Under the pieces are notes generated by a model. It did no database searches. It saw only the letters and a list, made by a program, of their open reading frames with translations, and was not told the origin of the DNA. Both the position numbers and the translations under genes were made by a program. 62,264 nt of DNA from Phoronis australis (lineage: Eukaryota > Phoronida > Phoronidae), in assembly GCA_002633005.1 (NCBI GenBank), contig NMRA01000944.1:1-62264 (forward strand). The letters run 5' to 3'. This document shows, in pieces, positions 11,299-22,100 of the stretch. The stretch's first letter is position 1. Every line of letters starts with the position of its first letter.

Positions 11299-11365
11299 CT
11301 TGCGTTCCTCTAGCTTCTTTGATTTGCGATGTTTCGGCAAAACAAGTCGAAAAAGTTTTTTTTGG
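11299..11365 (-). other. 5' UTR exon of the secreted-peptide gene
   Basis: On the minus strand the sequence ends GGAACGCAAG at 11299 and is followed by GTACGTAG, a strong donor. The next acceptor is the TTACAG just before the ATG exon, giving an intron of 278 bases. The 5' boundary (around 11365) is a guess; I see no TATA box. Confidence 0.4.
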
Positions 11366-13508
11366 TGACCTGCTAGCAGGGGTTTTGTTTTCGTACAAAA
11401 GAAAGTCGACTTATTCAGTACAACTCTTGATTACTATGAGGTAATCGTACTTGAAGTTAGTGATGTACAGTAAACATTGATGTAGCCAACGTGAAAGTCT
11501 GAACATTGCCTTAAAAATTGTACAAGCTCTTTGATGCCAGTCTAAAATAACCTCCTACAAAGTTGGTGTCCCGATGCCCTATTACGTAGGTGAAGGAATT
11601 TGGACAGTTTGACTCGTCTGGTGACAGCAACTAGAAAATCTTGGACCCAAAACACACCTTTTCAAAGCCTATCCCTTTCCAACAGAATCTTGAGGAAGTG
11701 AGTTATCTCCCAAAGTGTAGTGTAATATTTTATTCTTGGCCTTAGACCTCATTTTCGTATCTGAAGTTGACGATCAGTGTGTTCAAAGACGATACCGTTC
11801 TTCCCAGCACTCCTTTGGATTATGCAGCACCACACGGGGGGTAAAGCTTTGATGAAGCTCAATTAATTTACGCTCACACTTTCTCAAATAACGCTAACGC
11901 TCCCGCACACTTTTTGTGACAATCACAATTAGGGAGCAAATAAAAAAGTGTTCTTAAGGGATTTAATCGCTGTCGACGGAGGTACATTTGGAATCAAACG
12001 GTTTGTGACGAACCGGGCTGTGGCGGAGATAAAACTACAGTCGACGGAGGGAGGTTTTACTCACGTCTAGTTCGCCTCCACCCACCCCACACACGTCAAA
12101 TTTCTTACGCCTATACGTCACTTTGCCTAATTATGGCTACCATACTTACACTGCTGTCCACACTCGTTACTGCAACGTTATGGATCACTTACGATGTAGT
12201 ACGTTGAATATTCTTCCAACTGTAATGGAATGGATAACAGTCATAGATCTACTAAAGTGATGCAGTAAACAATGCTGTAATTTCAGCTGCATACGTTGCA
12301 ATTACCAGCTCGTGTGAAGCAGCACTACTTTTCACGACTTCGAGATGTTTCCGGCATACGTGGGCCAAAAAGATCAGTAATGGAACTCTCTCCGAATTTT
12401 AAATTCAGATGATGAGTTTTAAAATTGAAATTTTAACCAATTTATTTTCAGTAGTCAGGCGTGCGGCCCATTTAATCAGATACCGACATACAAGACGAAC
12501 ATTTACTGCAGGGAAATGGACGTGTTTGACAGACATAGAAACGTGGTCTGTGATGTTCTTAAATACATGTACGTCATACAGGACTGATACAACTTTGTTA
12601 ATTTCAAGGGTTTGACTAAGACCTTCTTCATCATATACATGTAGTAGTGGCAGGTTATGAAAAATGTCGGAGGCTTGGGTGACGCTGGTGGAAGGGACTG
12701 ACGGCCCAAGTTTCAGCTAAAATGGCGGAAATTTAAAGCAAAACAAGAAATAATTAGGAAAGGAATATGCAGGGGGAAATCACGAAAAACCAACTGCGCG
12801 TAAACGAGCTGTCATTAAGTTAAGACTAAATGAAAAACATTTCTCAAATATTCTAGCAGTGGAGTTGATAACTCACACATTTACTTTCCAGACTAAGAGC
12901 ACTGGGCCATAAAACAAGCCTGACAAAGGGTTAGATATATCAACGAGACCAACCCTCAAACTGTGAGTTGATAAAAGCAAACACGCCTCATGCAATAGTA
13001 TCATTGATAAATCATGGTGTTTATAGATCTGACAGAGTATGGAAACCTTTGAAAACAAACAATTCACTGATCAACGAAAGTATGAAACGTTATCTTAATG
13101 TAAAGAGTCTGATTTAATTTGTTAGTATCAAGGTCCCACCCACTATTCTGCATTATGACAGGATACGCCTACCTCTGGCTATCTCGGTGAAGAATATCCT
13201 ATACAGCGATTCTTTGTCTACATCTATACAGTCCATTTTTTGGAACATTGTAGTGGCAAATGTACCTCCTATGACATATTCTGCTGTACACAGACAGCTT
13301 GTTTCCCATATATTTACTTGCCATGCTCCACAGCTAATCAGAATGTGTTTGTCTTTCATAATAACTACTATTCGAAATTGGTCACACTTTTAATGGTTCT
13401 CTTACGTGACACTTTCATGTTGTTGTGTGTGACAGGCCACATAGTAAGTGTTTTCTACTTTACTCGATCTGGCAGCCCTTCTTCGTTAAGGGCAAATAGC
13501 CCGTATGT
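11366..13508. other. no supported gene
   Basis: Short open frames on both strands (12409-12709, 12873-13067, 13153-13393) have no domain. The minus-strand frame 13153-13359 reads fairly protein-like and ends near a GAG/GTAGGC donor-like site, but no partner exon is evident. A SalI-containing word GTCGACGGAGG occurs twice at 11970-12050. Confidence 0.4.
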
Positions 13509-13771
13509 TGCAGGTTAGCCAAACCTGGTGGAAGCACCTGAAAACTAGCCTTGAGCTCAGTGTTGAAAAGCTGTTCGATGCGCACGTTGAAGCAATTTCA
13601 CTATTGTCGCGCACGGTAAAAAGGACGACTAACACGATACAATACTTTTTCACCACTACTAAAAAACAAAAAATCTTCAACTGTGCAGAAAACGTGTCAA
13701 GAAAAGGTCAATGTCATTAACCGATACCGCCATCTATCGGAACAATAAAAAACTAAAACGGAATCATGACA
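13509..13771 (-). repeat. 3' LTR of the BEL/Pao element
   Basis: This is the partner of 17084-17362, lying just beyond the integrase C-terminal fragment as expected for the 3' LTR. The bases just inside it on the minus strand (CCCCTGGGA) form only a weak polypurine tract. The AATAAA-type word shared by both LTRs could serve as a poly(A) signal on the plus strand only. Confidence 0.7.
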
Positions 13772-13912
13772 TCCCAGGGGACATCAAAAGAAAGGAAAGT
13801 CTTAACTAAGATACACTGTAGTATAGAAAGTAAACTGGAATATACTAAGAAATCATGTAAGAAAGTCTTTGATACACTCAATTCATCAATGTATATGTAA
13901 ATCACTAGTGTC

Positions 13913-14323
13913 TTAGGCAATGTCTTTGCGTTCACTGTTACGAAGTATCAGTATGAGTTTGGTTATCGGCTTCTTAAAAACTTCACCACTAGGATATCTA
14001 ACATCCACAATACGAACTAGATTATCAGCACCAGCAGAAATGTCTACAATCTCGGATCGTTTCCAGTAACGGCATTTCACGTTGTCTTCAATGACCAAGA
14101 CGATATCACCACGCTCGAGGTTTTCTCTCACAGAGGACCATTTTCGACGTGGAGATAGCTTCTGAATGTTCATCATCCAACGTTTCCAAAATCCATGAGC
14201 CATCGCGTTGCAAAGTATACGCCTTTTCCTGGAGTCCCCAACATAGTCGTTACATGGAATCGTAGGGGAAGTTAGGGAACCTCTGCCAATAAGGAAGTGA
14301 ATAGGAGTGATGGGGGGTCTCAT
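13913..14323 (-). pseudogene. BEL/Pao integrase C-terminal domain (DUF5641-type)
   Basis: This open frame of 136 codons has the features of the C-terminal domain of BEL/Pao integrases: TPIHFLIGRGSL near the start, FWKRWMMNIQKLSPRRKW (about residues 45-62), GDIVLVIEDN, W.RSEIVDI, DNLVRIVDVR and KPITKLILI at the end. This is the best-preserved part of the element. The frame is open from 14323 because an upstream stop was lost with the frameshifts; the true protein would continue from the integrase core. It lies 140 bases before the 3' LTR. Confidence 0.8.
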
Positions 14324-14797
14324 CCAAGGGTGGGGACGACATCGCGGTGATTGGTAAGCAGTTCAGTAAGCTGGATATTTGGCAGAAAACTGTTTTCCAT
14401 TCAACAAAGGAAAGCTTGTTTGCTTGTACAAGATATCACATCGACTTTTTGACTACTTGAACAAGCCGTTCTGCAGCGCCTTGGTGATTGGGTCCACCAG
14501 GTGGTCCGAATTTCCATTCACTGTAGCGGTTTCCGTAAGCATGGATTTGTCCCTTGTCTGTGTGAGGCATCAAGCTGTTGACTTCGTTGTTCTCATCTCA
14601 AAAACAGGTGGCGCTGTTACTGATCATCAGTGATGGTGTTCGAATGCTTGTAAGAACGCCGACGCGGTGTGGTCTTGAACACATGTCAGGTAGAAAGTAC
14701 GTGTCACGGCACAAGTGAATACATCACAGTAGCCTTTGGACGTGGTGTTTCTTGTAAGCTTGACATATACTGGCCCAAGATCCATTACTTTCCATCA
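14324..14797 (-). pseudogene. BEL/Pao integrase core fragment
   Basis: On the minus strand, in pieces, the sequence reads GPVYVKLTRNTTSKGYC, then a TASAFLQAF block, and further on WKFGPPGGPNHQGAAERLVQ. These are the conserved blocks of the BEL/Pao integrase catalytic core, including the PP..P..G...ERLV stretch near the third acidic residue. Frameshifts separate the blocks. The core follows the pre-RT region directly, so RT and RNase H were deleted at about 14795-14815. The plus-strand frame at 14379-14633 is a shadow. Confidence 0.75.
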
Positions 14798-15148
14798 TCA
14801 CGTTGCGTGACAGTTGCGTGAAGCAGTGGCAACTGAATCTTGTTTCTCAGTTATACATTTGCAGGGTCTCGGAGCTAAACCTACCCCCTCTATGCCTAGG
14901 AAGTCCTCCAGTTCACTGATGGCCGATATGTGGACGAAATTTATCAGCACGTTGCATTGCACTTCATCATTAGAGCGTCCCCGCTGGACGTACCACCCAC
15001 GTGGGCGTCTTGCACCAATGGAGTCTTCCGGTTTAAGCCCCTTGATGATGTCGGTTGGTGTGATCACTTCTGAATTGTCTGCGCCTAGTAGTACATCTAT
15101 CGCAGCATTTGGAGCTCCGGTGATGTGGACATCTCGCAGATGGTTATA
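14798..15148 (-). pseudogene. BEL/Pao protease C-terminus and pre-RT region
   Basis: On the minus strand the frame reads VDVLLGADN-like sequence, then VITPTDIIKGLKPEDSIGARR and GWYV. This matches the second half of the BEL/Pao aspartic protease domain (the LLG turn and the GW block) and the linker before RT. It ends near NCHAT at 14798, where RT should begin, but the next recognisable sequence is integrase. The first half of the protease lies on the other side of the inserted foldback copy (15479-15600). Relic only. Confidence 0.7.
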
Positions 15149-15154
15149 ATGCTG

Positions 15155-15472
15155 GACTTGAGAGCGGGCCCACAGGGGGCCCCAGTCTTCAGCCGCCTTC
15201 CGGCGAGGCCCACCTATAAATATTTAGGTGGCCTCGGTCGGCTTTTGGCGAGGCCGCCTATAATAATATAGGCGGCCACGTCGAACGGCGTCCACAGAGA
15301 GGGGCCCTTCTATAACAATATGGAGGGGGCCCTGCTCTCCGACTGCATTTCGGCGGGGCCTTTCTATATTAATATAGAAGCCCCGCTCTTCGGCCGCCTT
15401 TCGACGTGACCGCCTATAATATTATAGACGAACTCGCCCAAAGCCGGGGCCACCTATATTAATATAGGTTCA
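15155..15472. mobile_element. foldback hairpin element, copy FB1 (inside BEL protease)
   Basis: Several GC arms flank AT dyads: ACCTATAAATATTTAGGT, GCCTATAATAATATAGGC, TTCTATATTAATATAGAA and CCTATATTAATATAGG, separated by linkers such as CTTCGGCCGCCTTTCG. The block interrupts the BEL protease reading frame. It is closely matched, inverted, by about 28560-28875. The AT-rich outer inverted repeats of FB2 are absent, so this is a partial copy. Confidence 0.75.
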
Positions 15473-15570
15473 ACTCTCCGTCAAGATTCTCCAGAGCGAA
15501 GTCAACAATTCTCAGTCGTTGTTTGCTTGCCTGTCCTCCAACAGTGGTGAGTTGGAATTTTTGCATACTC

Positions 15571-17062
15571 TTACCATCGATAAATTTCGCGATGATTCCT
15601 TCTCTCAATAGAGAAACTTGTCTGGCCTTGGTCAAGAAGAACAGGCAGCAAGTACTTCTTAGATCCCTGTCGTAGGTAAGCCATTGCTGTCTGAAGAATA
15701 CAGAGTTCGGCATCCTTGTTCCCGCTAGCGAATATGGATGTGGGGTTGGAATTGACCGGGTTGAACTCTGACGCACGAGAATTCAGTCCAGGAGTGAATG
15801 TCCCTGTGTCGGGATTGACATAACCATCTATTCCATACACCACGGGACAGATCGAAGAAAAGTGGGTGTCTCTCTTGCAAGTGTGGATCTGGCACGGTGC
15901 ACGATATTGGCAGTTCTCATGGAAGAATGGATGTTTCCGAGCCACACAGCTGTTGTGTCCATATCTGTAACAGATGTTGTTTTTTCTCATGACATTGAAT
16001 TTCTCTGCCATCTGGGGTGAGCAGAATTTGTTGCACCCTTTCAGGAAATGGTTTCCAGAATTTGGAAGTAGAGGGCATTTTGGCTGTTTTACACCAGGGG
16101 ACATCGTGTTGCTGGACCACAAGGTTTCTTGTACTGCTGGGGCACACTGTTGGGGCCTCTGGGTTTCCGTAACACCGTAAGTTCGGCATGTAACCAGGCA
16201 ACCAGGTCTAAGAGAGAGTCGCCAGTTCCGCCATCTCGCAATTTGCTCAAATACAGCACGCGATGATCCTATAGCATCTTTTTTTCTAACTTGGGTTAGA
16301 ATCAATCGTGTGTTCAGTTCACCCTCTAGACCAATGAACTCAATCTGTGTCTCAAAGCATTGTAAGGTTTCAACGAATTTTTACATCAGGTCGAGGTCTA
16401 TCTTCCCCCTGAGTTCATGTGGTTGTGAGCATTCAATATCATGAAAGATGGCTTCCAAAATTCAGTCATACAGAGCGTCTAAGATCTCCCATGCCCGCTG
16501 AAGGTTAATAGCATCCTTTATCTTATTCTTCTCCCTGAGATTTCTCATTGATTCTATGAGCTGATTTAGTGTCACCAAGTTAATTCGTGTAGTACTGAAA
16601 ATGTCTCTTAAATCGTGAGTAGTCCTTCATGTCCTCATAAAATGTCGGAAGCTTTAACTTTGCCATGCGTGTCGTTAGTGCAGGAGCTGGCAGTTACAGG
16701 GACAAGCATAGGGGTGCTTACTGTAGCATGTGCAGGTGTTGGAGGACTCACAATAAGAGGGGCAAGCATCGGGCTGATTACAGTAGTATGTGCCGACATT
16801 GGGTTGCTTACGGTGGTCTTGATAGGCACAGCAAGGGATATAAGTTGGTAAAGAATGGGAAGGGCATACTCACGTATATCATCGAGATACTGTACTTCAC
16901 CGATACGGCCGTCACCATCCGTATGCTCAGTTTTTGATTCAAGTTCTACTTGTAGCTGTAGTTCAATGACACGTTCAGTTTGAATTTCTTTTTTTTTCTA
17001 GTATAGACCTCAATACCTCTGCCAGGTCCGTATATTCTTAAGTCGCCTGCTGATTCCGCCAT
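15571..17062 (-). pseudogene. BEL/Pao gag, frameshifted
   Basis: The ATG at 17062 begins MAESAGDLRIYG and runs into an A-rich frameshift. Further on, the frame picks up KVKA then, in the next frame, the LPTFYEDMKDYSRFKRHF block typical of BEL gag. The 244-codon frame 16305-15571 carries the C-terminal part, including a Cys/His-rich stretch (CYRYGH, FFHENC, CQIHTCKRDTH) that resembles the nucleocapsid zinc knuckles. It ends in the start of protease (YLLPVLLDQGQTSF). The family role is capsid assembly and RNA binding. At least two frameshifts and several stops disable it. Opposite-strand frames here (15974-16180, 16615-16937) are shadows. Confidence 0.75.
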
Positions 17063-17083
17063 GATGATTTTTCCCCCAGACGT

Positions 17084-17362
17084 TGCACGTAAATTTTCGG
17101 TTGGTAAAATGTTCGTAGATCATGCACAAACGAAGTTGAAGAAGCTGTTGAAGAAGCTGTTCGATGACCACGTTCAAGCAATTTCACTATTGTCGCGCAC
17201 GGTAGAAAAGACGACTAAGCTCGATACAATGTTTATTCACCACTAATAAAAAAACGATTTTTTTTCTTTAACTGTGCAGAAAACCTGTCAAGAAATGGTC
17301 AAGGTCAGTAACCGATCTCGCCATGTATCGGAACAATAAAAAACTAAAACCGAATCATGACA
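17084..17362 (-). repeat. 5' LTR of the BEL/Pao element
   Basis: This repeat matches 13509-13771. Shared words on the plus strand are AAGCTGTTCGATG, CAATTTCACTATTGTCGCGC, TCGGAACAATAAAAAACTAA and GAATCATGACATCC. The outer end gives TG...CA termini on the minus strand. About 50 bases at the inner end are weakly alignable, so the inner boundary is approximate. By eye the copies are about 85% alike in the good part, which suggests an old insertion. Confidence 0.7.
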
Positions 17363-17574
17363 TCCAGTAACGATATTACTTCACTAAAAAGCAAAACTTT
17401 GCGAGACTACGAGGCATGTTGATGTGTATTTCAAATGAGATTACTTGATTTTGTAGATTTTTGCGAGGTCATTTTCGTAGCATTACTGAGCTCTACCCTG
17501 TTGAAGCAACAGGTTAAAACTGGACTTTAAAGAACAGTGTATCAAACGCCGGGCTACCAAGCATATTTGATCGT
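17363..17574. other. spacer between BEL element and LINE endonuclease
   Basis: I see nothing identifiable here. Confidence 0.4.
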
Positions 17575-18155
17575 TGTGTTTCCTAAATGAGACGGCACCT
17601 GTGACTAGTGATACACCGATGGACTTCAGTCCACTGCATGAACTGAGCTCTGCCAAGGATAAATTTCTAGCCCACCTCTTTTATCAGAAATCGAAGACGT
17701 TCGCTTACTACTCCACGACAAGTCTATCGATGTCCTGTGCTTTAGCGAAACATGGCTAAGCTGTTCGTTCTCCGACGGTGAAATATGAATTGACGGCTCT
17801 AACCTGTGCAGAAAAAATCGGACTGAAAGATATGGGGGCGTGGCCCTTTTTATCAGAGCCATCTACACTTTCAGTGAAAGACCCGACTTTTGCACAGGCT
17901 CTGATGTAGAAGCTATGTGGATTGAACTCAGACTGCCAAGTACAAAGCCGATTTTTATATGTTCTGTGTACCAGCAACCAAATGCAGAATATAAACCATT
18001 CTTGGAAATATAAGTAAAAGATTGAGAAGATGGACGCCTCCTCAAGGAAATATATGTGCTTGGTGATGTCAACATTGACCCACTCAATCAGACCACCGCC
18101 ATGAGCGAAGCCCACGTCCAGCTGTGCAATGCACGTGACTAACGACTAAGAGAAT
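17575..18155 (+). pseudogene. LINE AP-endonuclease fragment
   Basis: Reading one plus-strand frame with two stops, the conserved blocks of an endonuclease/exonuclease/phosphatase-type LINE domain appear in order: DVRLLLHDKSIDVLCFSETW (about 17694-17753), RYGGVALFIR, VEAMWIEL, KPIFICSVYQQP and YVLGDVNID (about 18058-18084). These are the SETWL, the substrate-binding and the GDFN blocks of CR1/Jockey-like elements, which nick the target DNA. No RT follows; the CTTAAG array begins 50 bases later. Minus-strand frames of 74-119 codons over it are shadows. Confidence 0.8.
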
Positions 18156-18207
18156 TTCTCAAGTGTTTTTGTCCTATGAATAAGTTACCACTCTCTTGCC
18201 CTCACAA

Positions 18208-18680
18208 AAATGAACTTAAGTTTTTCGCTGAAAACTTAAGTTTTTGGCGAAAAAATTTAAGTTTTTGGAAAATAACTTAAGTTTTAGAGGAAAAACTTAA
18301 GCTCTTCCGAAAAACTTCAGTTTTTAAAAGAAACTTAAGTTTTTAAAACTTAAGTTTTTCGCCAAAAACTTCAGTTTTTCAGCTCAATGTTAACTTTTTC
18401 AGAAAACTTTAGTTTTTCAGAAAACTTAAGTTTATTCAAGTGTAAAACTTAAGTTTTCACAAATAAACTTAAGTTTCAAGTAATAACTTAAGTTTTCAAG
18501 AAAACTTAAGTTTTTTGTACTAACGAAACTTAAGTTTTTCTGATAACTTAATTTTATCACAAAACTTTTTTTTGTAATTTTAAAAACTTAAGTTTTCCTG
18601 ACTTCTTTAGTTTTTCAGAAAACTGGATTTTTTCATTTGTGGAAAACTTGAATTTTCTTAAAACTTTAAGGTTTCTATGT
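18208..18680. repeat. CTTAAG palindrome array 1
   Basis: I count 13 CTTAAG sites in about 470 bases, nearly all within the dyad AAACTTAAGTTT and spaced 20-45 bases apart, with further one-base variants such as ACTTCAGT and ACTTTAGT. The array fades to the right into diverged copies. A random 6-mer would be expected well under once. Spacing is irregular, so this is not an ordinary head-to-tail satellite. Confidence 0.85.
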
Positions 18681-19132
18681 GATGAAAATTTACGTTTTCA
18701 AGTTTTTAAAATTTGAATATTGTGAGATATTTAATTTTTGGTTCGAAAATTTTCCCATTATTTTCCAACAAACAATTCTTGTTTGCTCATGCAAAACCCG
18801 TGATCTCAAAAAAATGTTGCCCGAATGTTTCCTTAACATTTATATAGATAAAAATACCATAAAACGACGAACGTTTAACCTGGTCAGTACAGATTTAGTG
18901 CAATTACGTAATCATTATCGCACGTCTTTGTGAATTTAAATGTAGACGAACATCGGGTGACCAACAACAGTAAGAATGCACCCAATGTTAATCCCCTGAG
19001 ACACTGACCTGGTCAGTACAATGTAATCAATAGAACTCATGCAATTCTTAAAAAAGTAGTTATTGTGCAAGTTTTTTTTGTGTTGAGTTGTATTCGTAAG
19101 GCAGTTTCCACCGGAAGTCAACAGTTCGAAAT
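18681..19132. other. no recognisable gene
   Basis: The frames 18679-18933 (+) and 18936-19145 (-) show no domain or codon bias. TTATAA at 19133-19138 lies about 50 bases before the micro-ORF start and could be a TATA element. Confidence 0.35.
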
Positions 19133-19187
19133 TTATAACCGACACTCAACTTCGAAGAAAAAGTCGTGTGTTGGCTAACCCGCAACA

Positions 19188-20937
19188 ATGAAGTTTATAT
19201 TACTACGAGCAGAGCCAGCAGGAAGACATTTCAGAAGTTTTGGAAGTCAGGTTAGTGCCAGAGAGCGTTCTAAAATCGATTGGCCACAATCGGTACTGTG
19301 ATCTCCAACGAACGACGTGTTAAGTTCAGTTGTTATTGTCAGCCACACACGAGTCACGCTGTCACATACCGACATGGATTCATTCTGTATGTGAATTATC
19401 TTCTAACGCGTAATATACTTCTGGAGGTCCATCAGAGGAAGCCATAACGTTCACATGAGGCTATTACTCTATTATATTTTTGTCTTCTGAGGTTGTGTCA
19501 GTCTGGTCAATGCAAAGGGGGGCCGTCCAAGGCAAAGTGTAATCATTTCCAAAGTTGGGTATATTGACATTGGTTGTGTGTGCATATGTCTATGTTCGTA
19601 GTAATTCTTCGAAGCTCCTGAATTTGAAATCTCATATCACTACAGGTCAATAATTTGCAAGGTTCACTTGCCTCATCCACGCACCAATCCTAAAATATGG
19701 GGGGTGCTCAAATTTTTGGGCATGTTGACCTTTTACTAAAAAAACGTGGTATGTTCAGAGTTGTGCACAGTGCATTCCTGAATTACAGCTTCATAGTGGA
19801 CTCGTGTCTCGTTTTCTCAATTTTTTTGTTTCTATGAGGCTGACCTTTTCATGCCCACTTCGGCAAGTGGAGGGTGCTCACTCGAGCCTCCCCTGGGTGC
19901 GCGCCTGGTTCTCGAAATTAAGAATAACCAATGTAACTATTGTATTGCCTATTTTGACTGATTTGCTCAGGTTTGTCGGGAGGATCTAGGTTATTGAATG
20001 CGAAAGGACATCCAGTTCCCACTACTAGTACCCTATCTGGAATAACCCCCGGCATAGAATGTACCCAAGTGAACTCTCACCAGTCAACATGTTAACTATT
20101 GTTAAGCACAGTGAAACTTGCATAATTTCTAATTGCACCAAATAACTCAATGCAAAGAAGGAAAATCTGTGTGATATGACTTTGGGATTGAGTATGTGCT
20201 TTAGAATTTTTACCGGGTTGTGAAATACTAGAATGTCACAAAAGTTTGCATATTCACACTTAAAATTTTCACATTCAATGCGAGTTCGACTGGTTTTATT
20301 GAAATCAAATATTTCAGTGTCATGGTGAAAGTGATAGTTAATCTGGGTACAACTTTACCTATAAGTTGAGTTGAATTGAATATTGACTGTCTAGAATGAT
20401 CTCCTCATGTCTGTAGTGGCATATTCTTTTCCCACTAGAAATTTGTTTGGAACCTCAATTTAATATCTTTGCAAATGTCAGCCAGTAAAGTGATTGGTAG
20501 GAGTACAGGATATAGTATTTTTATGTTTACTGTAGTACATGAGATAATAATTTTATTTCTACTGTAAACTATTATGGTTACGTAAGACTTCTCGTGAAGA
20601 CCATGACAGTAGCCTCAATGGTGGATTCAGAGGACAGCTAAGGGGCCATGGCCCCGGCCCCGTAAAACGCTACAAGATCAATTGGCAGTTGGGGGGCAGG
20701 GGGTGAATGTCTGATGGGCAAAACCCTACTCTGCCCTAACCTCCAACTCAAAATCCTGGACCCCCCCACCCCCCTGATCTTTACATGGATAACATTCCCT
20801 GTAAATGGGTTATGTCTGGATTCTTAAGAAGCTATCACATACTGTTATGTTTGCTAATATCTCATTGTTTTCAGGTCCCTATTAACTTGCTGGAGTATTT
20901 GGAAGAACTAGACATCCAAACATTTGCATCGAAATAA
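19188..20937 (+). CDS. possible two-exon micro-ORF, 41 residues
   Basis: Exon 1 coding is 19188-19250 (21 codons, MKFILLRAEPAGRHFRSFGS then Q) and ends CAG/GTTAGT. Exon 2 starts at 20875 after TTGTTTTCAG and continues in the same phase for 20 codons (VPINLLEYLEELDIQTFASK) to TAA at 20935-20937. Both splice sites are near consensus, and a TTATAA lies about 50 bases before the ATG. After the stop, CAG/GTAGAG at 20979 and an acceptor (TTTATTGCAG, exon from 21898) suggest a third, non-coding exon. I do not recognise the protein. A lncRNA is the main alternative: the second intron lies downstream of the stop, which would make the message a possible NMD target. Confidence 0.35.
19251..20609. other. 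intron-like sequence
   Basis: This is AT-rich sequence with no coding feature; it would be intron 1 of the micro-ORF transcript. The plus-strand frame 19804-19989 has no support. Confidence 0.35.
20610..20800. mobile_element. MITE family G copy 2
   Basis: It begins CAATGGTGGATTCAGAG and ends CAAAATCCTGGACC with a poly-C run, the family ends. The interior has the usual GGGGCCATGGCCCCGGCCCC and GGGGGGCAGGGGG tracts. It lies within the putative intron. Confidence 0.5.
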
Positions 20938-21897
20938 TCACCCAGCAGTGGTATTGGGCTGTTCACATCGACATGGCAGGTAGAGCTTCATATGTTTCAT
21001 TGTTGAGTTAAAATAGTGCTGCTATCAGGGTTTGAATTTGAAACAATATGAAATATGTCCTTGGTTTAGCCAATGGGCTTATAATCTTTAACAAGCTCAC
21101 TGATTCTTGTAGCTATTTGGTCAAGTCAATATAAAGCTTCTTGGTTTTGCTATAAGTTTCAAAAAGTACACGCGGAAGTATACATGTGAGATTAAACTTT
21201 CAGTTCTAACCCTGGTTGTGCGGCTAAATGTCCATGAAGCATTAGTAAGAAGTTCTATGCTGGCTGGAGAGAGCTAGTTAGAATACAACTAGCTCTGCTC
21301 ATTATGTAGAGTTGTGCCTTTTCTTATCAGATTAAGGAATTAAACAATGAAAAGTTCATCAAAATAATTGAAATTGTAGTTTATTGCATTTGCCAACAGT
21401 TTCATCATTTGATAAAAATATTAATTAATTTGTCATAGAACTTGAACTAAAAAGTTACAGAATACGTTACCTGGTTAGCCTGAAGGCCAACTTTTATCAC
21501 CACATTAAGTTTTGCCATATGCACGGTTTGTTCTAGATTGTGATAGCATGATAGGTGACCATGTGCATGTTTTGTATTCAAGTTGTATAGAATAAAATTG
21601 TTTTTAATGCCGCGAATCCAGGATTAAAACTTCATTCATTTCAAAACAGTATGTGGAAAATTGTCCCACTGCAGTGCATGCTTGAAGTAAACTTGCAGAC
21701 TAGTCTTGCACTTGAATCCTGGAGAGTGATTGGTTAAATTTTGAGTTTGAAGACTATTTTCTAGGCTCTGTATATAAGTCAGGAAGTTTTACAAATCAGT
21801 GCTCTATAAACAGCACGATAAATATCCAGCAAGTTAAGTTGTCTTATACTGATAGCTTTTACCCGTGTGTTATTAAATTGTTTTGTCTTTATTGCAG

Positions 21898-22100
21898 AGT
21901 GTGCCTTCAATCGTTGGATAAGGAAGGCTACCCAGACAACGCAACGTACGCACTTATGAACTGCAGCCCATGAACCTATGAATTCAGTTATCTGAGCTCA
22001 GAAACGCGCGTTTGTAGTCACAAAACATGGATTATTTGCCTGTGAAGCTAAGCGAGCAGATCCAGCTAAAGAAGATTAAGTAGCTTGTGGTCTACCATAG
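21898..22100 (+). other. possible third exon of the 19.2-kb transcript
   Basis: A clean acceptor (TTTGTCTTTATTGCAG) opens a stretch of about 200 bases with higher GC than its surroundings. One frame begins CLQSLDKEGYPDNATYALMN, but it is not in phase with the micro-ORF stop arrangement. I see no donor or poly(A) signal at its end. Weak call. Confidence 0.25.

Larger units (their letters stand above)
13509..17362 (-). mobile_element. BEL/Pao LTR retrotransposon, internally deleted
   Basis: Two direct repeats of about 263 and 279 bases (LTRs) bracket, on the minus strand, a gag start, a gag zinc-finger region, part of protease, an integrase core and the integrase C-terminal domain in the BEL/Pao order. 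The internal region is only 3.3 kb, whereas intact family members are about twice as long. The reverse transcriptase and RNase H are missing, and gag carries frameshifts and stops. A second repeat is inserted in the protease. I could not find a target-site duplication. The element is dead; its parts are listed separately. Confidence 0.8.

Noticed and set aside
13153-13359. 68-codon minus-strand frame beside the BEL LTR
   Set aside because: Protein-like in composition, with a donor-like site, but no acceptor partner or family; left uncalled.
15155-15472. hairpins as bacterial-type terminators or a CRISPR array
   Set aside because: Spacing and units vary, there are no unique spacers or cas genes, and the setting is a eukaryotic transposon.
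17756-18115. 119-codon minus-strand frame
   Set aside because: It is the shadow of the plus-strand LINE endonuclease fragment, which has the conserved motifs.
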